Source of the DNA: Bradyrhizobium sp. 199 | GTDB lineage: Bacteria; Pseudomonadota; Alphaproteobacteria; Rhizobiales; Xanthobacteraceae | Assembly: GCF_023073355.1 (NCBI RefSeq) | Contig: NZ_JADPJI010000008.1 | Coordinates: forward strand, 186,001-250,000 | DNA: 64,000 bases | Reading direction: 5' to 3' | Part shown: piece by piece, positions 1-9,459 of the stretch | How positions within the stretch are numbered: the stretch's first letter is position 1 | How the letters are laid out: every line of letters begins with the position of its first letter | Translations under genes and position numbers: made by a program | Notes under the pieces: generated by a model | Databases searched by the model: none | Told to the model about the DNA's origin: nothing | The model's input: only the letters and a program-made list of their open reading frames with translations

Positions 1-317
1 TGCTGAGCACGCTCGAGGTGCGGCCGGCCAGGGTCGACGGCCACCGCATCTTCTACATCACCAAGACAGGCGTGTTCTCGGTATCGAAGCCGATCAACGG
101 CGAGGCGGCAACCTGCGCGAATGGCGGCACCATCGGCTTTGCCGCCAACTCGCCGGAGCAGGTCGATGCCTGGCACGCGGCTGGTGTCGCGGCCGGCGCA
201 AAATCGATCGAGGATCCACCCGGCGTGCGTCAGGGCCCGGGCGGAAAGCTGTACCTCGCCTATTTGCGCGACCTCGACGGCAACAAGATCTGCGCGATGC
301 ATCGGATGCCGAGCTAG
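1..317 (+). CDS. VOC-family (glyoxalase/bleomycin resistance-like) protein, C-terminal part
   Basis: The reading frame is open from the left edge (first whole codon at base 3) to a TAG at 315-317, so this is the 3' end of a gene whose start lies outside the window. The visible ~104 residues end with the pattern LYLAYLRDLDGNKICAMH. A strand of this form, with the DGN turn near the C-terminus, closes the last beta-alpha-beta-beta-beta unit of vicinal-oxygen-chelate proteins. The Glu/His metal ligands of true glyoxalases cannot be checked because the first half is missing. The GTG at 18 is unlikely to be the start because the fold would then be incomplete. Substrate unknown. Confidence 0.7.
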   Translation, partial: LSTLEVRPARVDGHRIFYITKTGVFSVSKPINGEAATCANGGTIGFAANSPEQVDAWHAAGVAAGAKSIEDPPGVRQGPGGKLYLAYLRDLDGNKICAMHRMPS

Positions 318-407
318 CCACGTCACTGCTGTCGTGCCCCGGCTTGACGGGGGCATCCAGTACGCCGCGGCCGTGCGGCGCAATCACTGCCGTGTTTGGG
401 ATGCTGG

Positions 408-430
408 ATCGCCCGATTAAATCGGGCGAT
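408..430. repeat. Perfect hairpin within a degenerate dispersed intergenic repeat
   Basis: ATCGCCCGATT, one A, then AATCGGGCGAT form a perfect 11-bp-arm hairpin. It lies in a wider block (about 330-435) that looks like a dispersed element of the type common between rhizobial genes. It sits between the VOC gene and the acyl-CoA dehydrogenase and could end transcription of the former. The rest of 318-610 shows no gene. Confidence 0.55.
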
Positions 431-610
431 GACAGCGGAGAACATGGCATGGGCGCGCTCAATCCTCACCCCATTCAAACAACATTTCAAACGCGCCCGC
501 GATATTCCATCGCATGGCATGGCTCCGTTTGTGAAAATGCGCGCTCGCACTTTGGCCGCGCTGCGACTATTCTTGCGCCCAGAATGATCTCAAGCCTCCC
601 GGGAGGAACA

Positions 611-1888
<1,278 letters not shown>

Positions 1889-1902
1889 GGCACGAGATGC
1901 CG

Positions 1903-1998
1903 TAGGGTAGGCAAAGGCGCGCTCTTCGCGCGCCGTGCCCACCATTATACGTTCTCACAAAAGGCGGTGGGCACGCCTCGCTTTGCCCACCTACGAAG
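1903..1998. repeat. Dispersed intergenic repeat, family B (copy 1)
   Basis: The unit contains GTGGGCACG and GCTTTGCCCACC in inverted arrangement. The same elements recur at 6097-6184. It fills the gap between two convergent genes, where the hairpin may act as a bidirectional terminator. Confidence 0.6.
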
Positions 1999-2004
1999 TT
2001 CGCC

Positions 2005-2880
2005 TTAGGTCGCGGGCGCGATCTTGTCCTGCGTCCTGGTCTCGAAATCGCTCGCGTCGTGCCGCTCGTGGAGCTGGCTGGCGGGATCGCCGGAGACGCG
2101 GTTGACCATGCGGCCGCGCTTCACGGCGGGGCGCTGCGCAATCTGGTCGGTCCAGCGCTGCACGTTCTTGTAGTCCTGCACAGAGAGGAATTCGCCGGCG
2201 CCATAGACCAGCCCCTTGGCGAGCGCACCGTACCACGGCCACACCGCCATATCGGCGATCGTGTACTCGTCGCCTGCGAGATACTCGTTGTCGGCAAGGC
2301 GCCGGTCGAGCACGTCGAGCTGGCGCTTGGTCTCCATCGCAAAACGATCGATAGCGTATTCGATCTTGGTCGGCGCGTAGGCGTAGAAATGGCCAAAGCC
2401 GCCGCCGAGATAGGGCGCGCTGCCCATCTGCCAGAACAGCCAGGACATCGCCTCGGTGCGAGTCTTGATGTCCTTCGGCAGGAAGGCGCCGAACTTCTCG
2501 GCGAGGTAGAACAGGATCGAGCCGGACTCGAACACCCGGATCGGCTCCGGGCCGGAGCGGTCCATCAGCGCCGGGATCTTGGAATTCGGATTGATGTCGA
2601 CAAAGCCGCTGCCGAACTGGTCGCCATTACCGATCTTGATCAGCCAGGCGTCGTATTCCGCGCCCTTGTGGCCGAGCGCCAGAAGCTCCTCCAGCATCAC
2701 CGTGACCTTCACCCCGTTCGGGGTCGCCAGCGAATAGAGCTGGAAGGGGTGCTTGCCGACCGGCAGCTCCTTGTCGTGGGTGGGACCGGCAATCGGGCGG
2801 TTGATGCTGGCGAACTGCCCGCCGTTCTCCTTGTTCCAGGTCCAGACCTTGGGCGGCACGTAGGCGGGGGTGTCGGTCAT
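2005..2880 (-). CDS. yghU: Glutathione-dependent disulfide-bond oxidoreductase, YghU type
   Basis: A 291-residue protein that tracks E. coli YghU (288 residues) along its whole length as I recall that sequence: N-terminal PAYVPPKVWTWNKENGG, FESGSILFYLAEKFG in the thioredoxin-like domain, GGGFGHFYAYAPTKIEYAI at the domain junction, and the C-terminal QLHERHDASDFET. YghU-type nu-class transferases bind two glutathiones and reduce disulfides, with no active-site cysteine needed. I chose the ATG at 2880 because the protein then begins like YghU; the frame continues 11 codons upstream. Monocistronic, convergent with the acyl-CoA dehydrogenase. Confidence 0.93.
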   Translation of the reverse strand: MTDTPAYVPPKVWTWNKENGGQFASINRPIAGPTHDKELPVGKHPFQLYSLATPNGVKVTVMLEELLALGHKGAEYDAWLIKIGNGDQFGSGFVDINPNSKIPALMDRSGPEPIRVFESGSILFYLAEKFGAFLPKDIKTRTEAMSWLFWQMGSAPYLGGGFGHFYAYAPTKIEYAIDRFAMETKRQLDVLDRRLADNEYLAGDEYTIADMAVWPWYGALAKGLVYGAGEFLSVQDYKNVQRWTDQIAQRPAVKRGRMVNRVSGDPASQLHERHDASDFETRTQDKIAPAT

Positions 2881-3270
2881 GCGAGGGGCTCCGGCGGAAA
2901 GATGCGCCTGCATTAATTAGCCCGGGAATGGCCAATGACAAGGGCACCGCAACGCATTGCCCGGCGGAGCAACTTCACGTTTTGTCATGGCAAGCTCCCT
3001 TCCCTGTCATTCAGGAGCGGCCGGAGGGCGAACCCGGAAATCCATCCGGCCGCTGGGATAGCTGGAGACACGGATTCCGGGTTCTCGCTGACGCGAGCCC
3101 CGGAATGACCGGAGATCACCCGGGTATGCCGTCGCGGATTGCGGATGGAGCGGCGGCGCCTGCACGCAAGATGCTCCGCCGAATCCGGCGTGGCATCGCC
3201 AGCGAGGATGAGCTAGTCAACCTTTGCTTCGCCAAGAGAACAGCAACGCGACGGCCGCCGGGAGAGAGCC
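2881..3270. other. 390-bp divergent intergenic region without a gene
   Basis: It separates yghU (minus) from the nitronate monooxygenase (plus) and must hold both promoters. A dispersed repeat occupies 3006-3110. An open plus-strand frame crosses it but has no family resemblance and overlaps the next gene out of frame. I see no clear promoter consensus or operator. Confidence 0.5.
3006..3110. repeat. Dispersed intergenic repeat, family D (copy 1)
   Basis: Bounded by GTCATTC on one side and CCCCGGAATGAC on the other, with internal AACCCGGAA and ATTCCGGGTT. Copies with the same borders occur at 16904-16985, 41791-41831 and 50414-50456. Confidence 0.65.
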
Positions 3271-4404
3271 ATGAAATCGCCGATCTGCGACATGCTGGGC
3301 ATCGAGTTTCCGCTGCTGGCGTTCAGCCATTGCCGCGACGTCGTCGCCGCTGTCAGCCGCGCCGGCGGCTTCGGTGTGCTGGGTGCCACCGTGCACACGC
3401 CGGATACGCTCGAACGCGAGCTGAAATGGATAGACGATCACGTCGATGGCAAGCCCTACGGCATCGACGTCCTGATCCCCGAGAACATTTCCACGTCAGG
3501 CGAGAAGGATGTCACCTGGAAAAGCCTTGAAGCGCGCGTGCCGCAGGAGCATCGCACCTACACGCGTGATCTCCTCGAGAAATATGACATCGAGCTCACC
3601 ACGACCGAGGTCGCGGCCGACCAGCCGCAGCCGTTCGACGGAAAGACGGCGCTGGAGCTGCTCGAGGTCTCCTTCAATCATCCGATCCGGCTGATCGCCA
3701 ATGCGCTGGGCGTGCCGCCGAAAGCGATGATCGGGATGGGCAAGAAACACGGCGTGCCGGTCGCAGCTCTCGTCGGTGCCAAGGAGCACGCGCTGCGCCA
3801 GGTCGCGGCCGGCGTCGACATCCTCGTGGTGCAGGGCACCGAGGCCGGCGGCCATTGCGGGGAGGTCTCGACCATGGTGCTGGTGCCCGAGGTGATCAAG
3901 GCGATCAAGAAAATCCGGGACGTGCCGGTGCTGGCGGCCGGCGGCATCATGACGGGGCGACAGATGGCGGCCTGCATGGCGATGGGCGCGGCCGGCGCCT
4001 GGACCGGCTCGGTGTGGCTGGCCACCGTCGAGGCCGAGACCACGGAGATTTTCCGCGAGAAGATGATCGCAGCGTCCTCGCGTGACGCCGTCCGCTCCAA
4101 GGGCCGCACCGGCAAGCCGGCGCGGCAGCTTCGCTCGGTCTGGACCGATGCCTGGGACCGCGCGCCGGACAGCCCGGGCGCGCTGCCGATGCCGCTGCAG
4201 AGCGTCATCAGCCGGGACGCCTTCAACTCGATCGATCGGGCCGCTGCGAGCGGCAACGCCAAGGCGCGCGATCTCGTCAGCTATTTCGTCGGCCAGGGCG
4301 TCGGCCTGATCGACAGCGTGAAGTCCGCGGGCGCCGTGGTACAGGAGTTCAAGGAAGAGTTCGCCGAGGCCGTCGAGCATATGAATGCGCTGGTGGCGGA
4401 GTAG
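3271..4404 (+). CDS. Nitronate monooxygenase family flavoprotein
   Basis: A 377-residue FMN-binding TIM-barrel protein of the nitronate monooxygenase (2-nitropropane dioxygenase) family, which oxidises alkyl nitronates to carbonyls and nitrite. Visible family marks are the N-terminal strand LGIEFPLLAFSH, VVQGTEAGGHCGEVS in the middle (the GxEAGGH motif that holds the catalytic His), and VLAAGGIMTGRQMAACMAMGA, the phosphate-binding loop. The start ATG follows GGGAGAG. It has about 40 extra residues after the barrel compared with short members. Many homologues have untested substrates, so a related FMN oxidoreductase role remains possible. Confidence 0.85.
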   Translation: MKSPICDMLGIEFPLLAFSHCRDVVAAVSRAGGFGVLGATVHTPDTLERELKWIDDHVDGKPYGIDVLIPENISTSGEKDVTWKSLEARVPQEHRTYTRDLLEKYDIELTTTEVAADQPQPFDGKTALELLEVSFNHPIRLIANALGVPPKAMIGMGKKHGVPVAALVGAKEHALRQVAAGVDILVVQGTEAGGHCGEVSTMVLVPEVIKAIKKIRDVPVLAAGGIMTGRQMAACMAMGAAGAWTGSVWLATVEAETTEIFREKMIAASSRDAVRSKGRTGKPARQLRSVWTDAWDRAPDSPGALPMPLQSVISRDAFNSIDRAAASGNAKARDLVSYFVGQGVGLIDSVKSAGAVVQEFKEEFAEAVEHMNALVAE

Positions 4405-4409
4405 TCTCT

Positions 4410-4493
4410 CATTGCGAGCGCAGCGAAGCAATCCAGACTGCCTCCGCAAATACATTTCTGGATTGCTTCGTCGCTTCGCTCGTCGCAATGACG
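4410..4493. repeat. Dispersed palindromic repeat, family A (copy 1)
   Basis: Arms of the form CATTGCGAGCGCAGCGAAGC and its complement flank a short loop, giving a long hairpin. Copies sit at 10150-10230, 22469-22550 and 35543-35630. This one lies between two co-directional genes. Confidence 0.8.
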
Positions 4494-4520
4494 AAACAAC
4501 TAACATCGTGAACCGAGATT

Positions 4521-6038
4521 ATGATTGACAAGACCAACGTCTCCCCCGACCGCACCCCCGTCATCGTCGGTGTCGGCGAGATCGTCGACCGCCCGAAGGA
4601 ACTCACCGACGGTCTCGAGCCGCTCGACCTGCTCGAGCAGGCGCTGCGGCGCGCCGAGCAGGATGCCGGCGCAAAACTGCTCGGCGAGGTGCAATCGCTC
4701 GACGTCGTCAACTTCCTGAGCTGGCGCTATCGCGATCCGGAGAAGCTGTTGGCGCAGCGGCTCGGCATCTCGCCTGGGCATTGCTATTACGGTCCCGTCG
4801 GCGGCGAGAGCCCGATCCGTTACATCCACGAAGCCGCAAAGCGCATCGCGCGCGGCGAATGCAGCGTCGCGGCAGTGTGCGGCGCCGAGGCGCAGTCGAC
4901 CGCGACCAAGGCCGAACGCGCGGGCGCGAAGCTACCATGGACGCCGTTCGCGCATGATGTCGAGGAGCCCAAGCGCGGCGCGGCGTTCCAGAAGCCGCTG
5001 GCGGTGAAGCTCGGCGTATTCCGGCCCGTCACGGTCTATCCTTTCTACGAGGCCGCCTCCTCGGCGTATTGGGGCCAGACGCCGCGCGAGGCGATGGCGG
5101 AATCCGGCACGCTATGGTCGCGCTATTCGGAAGCCGCCGCGCAAAATCCCAATGCCTGGCTGAAGCGGCGCTATGCGCCTGAAGAAATCACGACGCCGAC
5201 CGCGGACAATCGTCTGATCGCCTGGCCCTACAACAAACTGATGGTCGCCAACCCGAGCGTCAACATGGGCGGCGCGCTGCTGCTCACCAGCCTCGCCAAG
5301 GCGCGCGCGGCGGGCATTGCCGAAGACAAATTAGTCTATCCGCTTGGCGGCGCCTCGGCGGAAGAGCCGCGCGATTATCTGCTGCGCGACCAGTTCTACG
5401 AGAGCCATCCGCAGAATGCGGTTCTGAAATCCGTGATGGATCTCGCCGGCGGCGACGGCGACAGGTTTGACGCCATCGAGCTCTACAGCTGCTTCCCTTG
5501 CGTGCCCAAGATGGCACGGCGGACCCTCGGCCTTGGTGCCGACGTGCAGCCGACCGTGACCGGCGGCCTCACCTTTTTCGGCGCGCCACTCAATACCTAC
5601 ATGACCCATGCGGCCTGCGCGATGGTGCGGCGTGTGCGCGACGGCGCCAGGCTAGGCCTGCTTTACGGCCAGGGCGGTTTCGTCACCAAGCACCATGCGC
5701 TGGTGGTGTCGAAGGCGCCGCCGCGCGAGGCGCTGGTGCAGGAGACCAGTGTGCAGGCGGAAGCCGACCGTAACAAGCGCGCGGTGCCGGAGTTCGTTGA
5801 CGAGGCCTCGGGCAAGGGCAAGGTCGAGAGCTTCACGGTTCTCTATGGCCGCGGCGGCGATGTCGAGCAGGGCGTGGTGATGCTGCGGACCACAGATGAC
5901 CGACGCACGCTGGCGCGGATCCCGGCGGGCGACAGCGCGACGCTGGCGCATCTGCTGAACATGGCGAGGACGCCGGTGGGATCGCTCGGGGAGATCGCGA
6001 TGGCCGCCGATGGCGTGCCGGAATGGCGGGTGGCGTGA
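4521..6038 (+). CDS. Thiolase-like protein (type 1) with extra C-terminal domain
   Basis: A 505-residue protein with the thiolase fold in the first ~400 residues and about 100 additional residues, like the thiolase-like type 1 (TLP1) group. Typical segments are RTPVIVGVGE at 11-20, RIARGECSVAAVCGAEAQ near 108-125 and NPSVNMGGALLLTS near 244-257. Where true thiolases have the nucleophilic Cys, residues 92-98 read PVGGES. The GHP histidine region reads FFGAPLNTY (352-360), and the C-terminal Cys loop reads YGQGGF (382-387). Normal Claisen chemistry is therefore doubtful. Annotation as acetyl-CoA acetyltransferase would be by fold only. It follows the nitronate monooxygenase gene after a 116-bp gap holding a repeat. 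Confidence 0.78.
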   Translation: MIDKTNVSPDRTPVIVGVGEIVDRPKELTDGLEPLDLLEQALRRAEQDAGAKLLGEVQSLDVVNFLSWRYRDPEKLLAQRLGISPGHCYYGPVGGESPIRYIHEAAKRIARGECSVAAVCGAEAQSTATKAERAGAKLPWTPFAHDVEEPKRGAAFQKPLAVKLGVFRPVTVYPFYEAASSAYWGQTPREAMAESGTLWSRYSEAAAQNPNAWLKRRYAPEEITTPTADNRLIAWPYNKLMVANPSVNMGGALLLTSLAKARAAGIAEDKLVYPLGGASAEEPRDYLLRDQFYESHPQNAVLKSVMDLAGGDGDRFDAIELYSCFPCVPKMARRTLGLGADVQPTVTGGLTFFGAPLNTYMTHAACAMVRRVRDGARLGLLYGQGGFVTKHHALVVSKAPPREALVQETSVQAEADRNKRAVPEFVDEASGKGKVESFTVLYGRGGDVEQGVVMLRTTDDRRTLARIPAGDSATLAHLLNMARTPVGSLGEIAMAADGVPEWRVA

Positions 6039-6096
6039 TTTCGCGTCCCGGGCGCGCAGTGCCGCTCCGCAATCACTCTCGTAGCAATCACTGTCG

Positions 6097-6184
6097 CAGG
6101 GCGGGCAAAGCGAAGCGTGCCCACCATCTCCATGTGATGGTGAACTTTCGTGGGCACGGCGCAAGAGCGCCTTTGCACCCTACG
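6097..6184. repeat. Dispersed intergenic repeat, family B (copy 2)
   Basis: GGGCAAAGCGAAGCGTGCCC followed by ACC, then GTGGGCACGGCGCAAGAGCG: the same building blocks as at 1903-1998. Part of the 318-bp gap between the thiolase-like gene and otnK. The remainder of that gap holds only the chemoreceptor relic described separately. Confidence 0.6.
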
Positions 6185-6185
6185 A

Positions 6186-6279
6186 GACCGGCGATGCCGG
6201 AGATCTGCTGGCCGATCTCACCGGTCGCCTTCGCGGTGTGCCCGGCGAGCGCCTTCACCGACATCAAACAGTGCGCCTG
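6186..6279 (-). pseudogene. Relic of a methyl-accepting chemotaxis protein signalling domain
   Basis: Read on the minus strand, this stretch encodes MSVKALAGHTAKATGEIGQQ followed by ISGIAG. That is the heptad pattern of the adaptation/signalling helix in chemoreceptors (typical form VKxLAxQTAKATxEIxxQI). Only about 30 codons remain. The fragment has no start or stop of its own and runs into a dispersed repeat on one side. It is best read as a decayed remnant of a receptor gene once located here. No other chemotaxis gene is in the window. Confidence 0.6.
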
Positions 6280-6356
6280 AGCAGATGTTAACTACGACTC
6301 CGTACGCATACGAAAGCCCGAGACAAACGAACACGGCGCTAAGAAACGCCCTGCGC

Positions 6357-7646
6357 TCAGCGCATGAGCCTAAGCGCGTCGGAGAAAAATTTCGCGCCGC
6401 CGAAATTTCCGGACTTCAAAGCAAGCAACATGTCGCCTTTTTCAGCCCCGACCGCGCGCAGCACCGGGACGCCCGCCGCGATCTCTACTCCGACGAGAAA
6501 TCCAGGAATCTTTAACCGGTCAACCACGGCGCCCGATGTCTCCCCGCCGGCAACGACAAGGCGCTTGACGCCGGCATGCACCAGCCCCTCGGCGATATCG
6601 GCCATCGCCTGCTCGATGGCGTGACCGGCCGCGTCGCGGCCGTGGCGCGCCTGGAGCGCTGCGACCTGATCCGGCGTCGAGCTCGATGCGATCAGGATCG
6701 GACCTTCGGCGAGTCGCGGCTTCGCCCAGGCCAGCGCACGCTGCGCCTCGTCCTCACCCGCAGTAATACGGTTCGGATCGAGATGCAGCACCGGCATGAC
6801 ACGCTCGGCATTCGCGATCTGCTGAAGCGTCGCCTGCGAACAGCTTCCGGCAAGGCAGGCCGCCGGTCCGCCGACCGCCGCGCCTGCGTCGCTGCTCGCA
6901 GCAGCCGATTTGACCTTGCCCGTCGATACCAGTGCGCGCGCAAGACCGAGGCCGATGCCGGAGGCACCGACCGACAAGCGATGCTCGCCGGCAACGAGGC
7001 CGATGGTCTCAAGGTCGCGGTCGAACACGGCGTCGATGATGGCGGCGCCGATGCCCTTGCCCGGGAGCTCGGCCAGCCGCGCCCGCACGGCATCCGCGCC
7101 GCGTGCGACAGTGGCGAGGTCGACGAGACCGATCTGCGTCCTGCTCTGGCGCGCGAGCACGCGCACCAGGTTGGAATCATGCATGGGATTCAGCGGATGG
7201 TCCTTCAGCGGGCTCTCGTTCAACGGGACGGCGCCGACGAAGAGGTTACCCTGATAGACGGTGCGGCCGGTCTCCGGGAACGCCGGCGTCACCAGAACGG
7301 CAGCTTCGCCGCAGTCGGCCCGCAGCGCGTCCATCACCGGGCCGATATTGCCAGCGTCGGTGGAATCGAAGGTCGAGCAGATCTTGAACAGCACATGGCT
7401 CGCGCCACGGCTGCGCAACCATTTGTCCGCAGCGCGCGAACGCGAAACGGCAAGGCCTGCCTCGATCGAGCGGCTCTTCAGCGACACCACGACGGCATCG
7501 ACTTCGGGCAACGCGAGATCGTCGGAGGGCACGCCGATTGTCTGCACGGTGCGCAGGCCCGCGCGCGTCAGCGTGTTGGCGAGATCGGAGGCACCGGTGT
7601 AGTCGTCGGCGATGCAGCCAAGAGATAATTTCGCTGCAAGTGTCAC
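6357..7646 (-). CDS. otnK: 3-oxo-tetronate 4-kinase (four-carbon acid sugar kinase, DUF1537)
   Basis: A 429-residue member of the two-domain DUF1537 kinase family, which phosphorylates 3-oxo-tetronate with ATP. N-terminal domain: LGCIADDYTGASDLANTL with the conserved DDxTGA motif, and FKICSTFDSTDAGNIGPV. C-terminal nucleotide-binding domain: LAGSCSQATLQQI and VVAGGETSGAVVDRL. The start is the GTG at 7646, which overlaps the otnI stop by 4 bases (GTGA), so the two are probably translationally coupled. The frame is open far upstream, antisense-like across otnI, and that part is not coding. Third gene of the ltnD-otnI-otnK operon. Confidence 0.93.
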   Translation of the reverse strand: MTLAAKLSLGCIADDYTGASDLANTLTRAGLRTVQTIGVPSDDLALPEVDAVVVSLKSRSIEAGLAVSRSRAADKWLRSRGASHVLFKICSTFDSTDAGNIGPVMDALRADCGEAAVLVTPAFPETGRTVYQGNLFVGAVPLNESPLKDHPLNPMHDSNLVRVLARQSRTQIGLVDLATVARGADAVRARLAELPGKGIGAAIIDAVFDRDLETIGLVAGEHRLSVGASGIGLGLARALVSTGKVKSAAASSDAGAAVGGPAACLAGSCSQATLQQIANAERVMPVLHLDPNRITAGEDEAQRALAWAKPRLAEGPILIASSSTPDQVAALQARHGRDAAGHAIEQAMADIAEGLVHAGVKRLVVAGGETSGAVVDRLKIPGFLVGVEIAAGVPVLRAVGAEKGDMLLALKSGNFGGAKFFSDALRLMR

Positions 7647-8425
7647 GGCTTCACTCCAGCGTAAGGCTTGAACCAGGCAAGGCCGTCGGTGGTCTTGCCG
7701 CGCGGATTGTATTCGCAGCCGACGAAGCCGGCATAGCCGAGACGGTCGAGTTCGGTGAACAGGAACGGATAGTTCAGCTCCTCGCCGTCGGGCTCGTTGC
7801 GCGAGGGGATGCTGGCGATCTGGACGTGGCCGATGATCGGCATCATCTCGCGCAGGCGCATGGTGACGTCGCCATGGATGATCCCGCAGTGATAGATGTC
7901 GAACTGGAGCTTCAGGTTCGTAAGCCGCAGCTCCTGGATCAGGTCGCGCGCAAAGCCGAAATCGTTGAGGAAATAGCCCGGGACGTTGCGTGCATTGATC
8001 GGCTCGATCACGATATCGATGCCATGCGGCGCGAAGAATTCGGCAGCCCACGCCACCGATTTGTAGAACGCCTCGATCGCCACGCGCTCGCCGCGGTTGG
8101 CGATGCCGGCCATCAAATGCAGGCGCTTGACGCCCGTCGCCCTGGCATAGGGCAGCGCGATCTCCAGGCTGGCCTTGAGATCGGAGAACCGCGAGGGGAG
8201 CGCGGCAAAACCCTTTTCGCCGGCGTTCCAGTCGCCCGGCGGCAGATTGAACAGCGCCTGAGTCAGGCCGTTGCGCTTGAGCCGCTCGCCAACTGCCTCG
8301 GCCGGATGATCGTAGGGAAAGAGAAACTCGACCGCGGTGAAGCCGGCTTGCGCAGCGGCATCGAAGCGATCGAGGAACGGCACCTCGGTGAACATCATCG
8401 AGAGATTGGCGGCAAAACGCGGCAT
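7643..8425 (-). CDS. otnI: 2-oxo-tetronate isomerase
   Basis: A 260-residue TIM-barrel sugar isomerase of the hydroxypyruvate isomerase (Hyi/OtnI) group. It is predicted to convert 2-oxo-tetronate to 3-oxo-tetronate. Metal-ligand and active-site stretches are visible: DIVIEPINARNVPGYFL (Glu), LQFDIYHCGIIHGDVT (Asp and His), GHVQIASIPSRNEPDGEE and a final FVGCEYNPRG (Glu). The length equals the family norm. Its operon position between ltnD (12 bp upstream) and otnK separates it from the plain hydroxypyruvate isomerase of glyoxylate metabolism. Confidence 0.92.
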   Translation of the reverse strand: MPRFAANLSMMFTEVPFLDRFDAAAQAGFTAVEFLFPYDHPAEAVGERLKRNGLTQALFNLPPGDWNAGEKGFAALPSRFSDLKASLEIALPYARATGVKRLHLMAGIANRGERVAIEAFYKSVAWAAEFFAPHGIDIVIEPINARNVPGYFLNDFGFARDLIQELRLTNLKLQFDIYHCGIIHGDVTMRLREMMPIIGHVQIASIPSRNEPDGEELNYPFLFTELDRLGYAGFVGCEYNPRGKTTDGLAWFKPYAGVKP

Positions 8426-8437
8426 CGGAGTCCCTTC

Positions 8438-9355
8438 TTACTTGTCGCCGGGCAGCTTGACGCCGGTGACTTGCGCATACATCCGCGCCACCGAGGCGTC
8501 GTCGTCGCGGCCCATGCCGGCAGCCGCCGTCATCAGGAACATCTGGAGTGCTGCGGCCGACACCGGCACCGGAAATCTGGCACTGCGCGCCATGTCCTGG
8601 ATGATGCCGAGATCCTTCACAAAAATCTCGACTGCGCTGCGCGGCGTGTAATCGCCGTCGAGCACATGCGGCATGCGGTTCTCGAACATCCAGGAATTGC
8701 CGGCGGAGGCCGTGATCACTTCGTAGACCTTGCGGATGTCGAGGCCCTGCTTGGCTGCGAACGCCATGGCTTCGCTGGCGGCGGCGATGTGCACGCCGGC
8801 GAGCAACTGGTTGATCATCTTGAAGGCCGCGCCCTGCCCTGCGGCATCACCGAGCTCGTAGAGCTTTGCGGCCATGGCATCGAGCGCGGGCCGCGCTTTC
8901 GAAAACGCGGCGGGACTGCCGGAGGCCAGAATCGTGAGCTCGCCTTGTGCGGCGCGCTGCGCCCCACCGGAGATCGGCGCATCCAGATAATGCCGGCCGG
9001 TCGCCTCCAGCTGCTTGGCGAGGCGCCGCGCCACGTCGGGATCCATGGTCGCCGAGGATATGAACACGCTGTCCTTCGGCATGGTCTCGGCGGCGCCGTC
9101 CTTGCCGAACAGGATCGCCTCGGTCTGCGCGGCATTGACCACAACGCTGACGACGATATCGGCGTCCTCGGCCGCTTCGGCCGGGGTCTTCGCACCCGCG
9201 CCGCCATCCTTCACGAAGCACGCGACGGCATCGGCTGAAACGTCGCAGCCGGTGACGGCATGGCCTGCGCGCTTCAGCGAGGCCGCCATGCCGTATCCCA
9301 TCGAGCCGAGCCCGACGACGGCGATGCGCTGATTTTGTGGCGTAGAGGCGGACAT
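8438..9355 (-). CDS. ltnD: L-threonate dehydrogenase (beta-hydroxyacid dehydrogenase family)
   Basis: A 305-residue NAD-dependent beta-hydroxyacid dehydrogenase. The N-terminal Rossmann motif is VVGLGSMGYGMAASL (about 14-28), the substrate loop is DAPISGGAQRAAQG, and the catalytic Lys is in FKMINQLLAG. In the DUF1537 pathway LtnD oxidises L-threonate at C2 to 2-oxo-tetronate. Assignment to threonate rather than D-erythronate rests on family resemblance and context, so the stereochemistry of the substrate is not certain. AAGGA lies eight bases before the ATG. First gene of the minus-strand operon, divergent from otnC across 104 bp. Confidence 0.88.
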   Translation of the reverse strand: MSASTPQNQRIAVVGLGSMGYGMAASLKRAGHAVTGCDVSADAVACFVKDGGAGAKTPAEAAEDADIVVSVVVNAAQTEAILFGKDGAAETMPKDSVFISSATMDPDVARRLAKQLEATGRHYLDAPISGGAQRAAQGELTILASGSPAAFSKARPALDAMAAKLYELGDAAGQGAAFKMINQLLAGVHIAAASEAMAFAAKQGLDIRKVYEVITASAGNSWMFENRMPHVLDGDYTPRSAVEIFVKDLGIIQDMARSARFPVPVSAAALQMFLMTAAAGMGRDDDASVARMYAQVTGVKLPGDK

Positions 9356-9425
9356 GCAACTGATCCTTGCGAACGTTTCCCGGACGGCCAGCCCTTGCGG
9401 CAGCTCGTCGAACCGATAACACGGC

Positions 9426-9441
9426 TTGGCCGCGCTGCCAA
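9426..9441. promoter_or_regulatory. Inverted repeat in the ltnD/otnC divergent promoter
   Basis: TTGGC, six bases, GCCAA lies in the 104-bp gap between divergent ltnD and otnC. Its position would let one regulator control both arms of the pathway. No regulator gene is adjacent, so the cognate protein is unknown. Confidence 0.35.
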
Positions 9442-9459
9442 AGCGTGAGACAAGCGGAC

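Noticed and set aside
2928..3530. A 200-codon plus-strand frame ahead of the nitronate monooxygenase
   Set aside because: It runs through a dispersed repeat and then overlaps the nitronate monooxygenase gene in another frame, without any recognisable motif.
4521..6038. Calling the thiolase-like gene a true acetyl-CoA acetyltransferase (phaA/atoB)
   Set aside because: The nucleophilic Cys, the GHP His and the second Cys are not found at the expected positions, and the protein is about 100 residues too long.
7538..9238. A 566-codon plus-strand open frame across otnI and ltnD
   Set aside because: The minus-strand genes are full-length family members with coupled starts; the plus frame has low-complexity His/Arg/Asp content.
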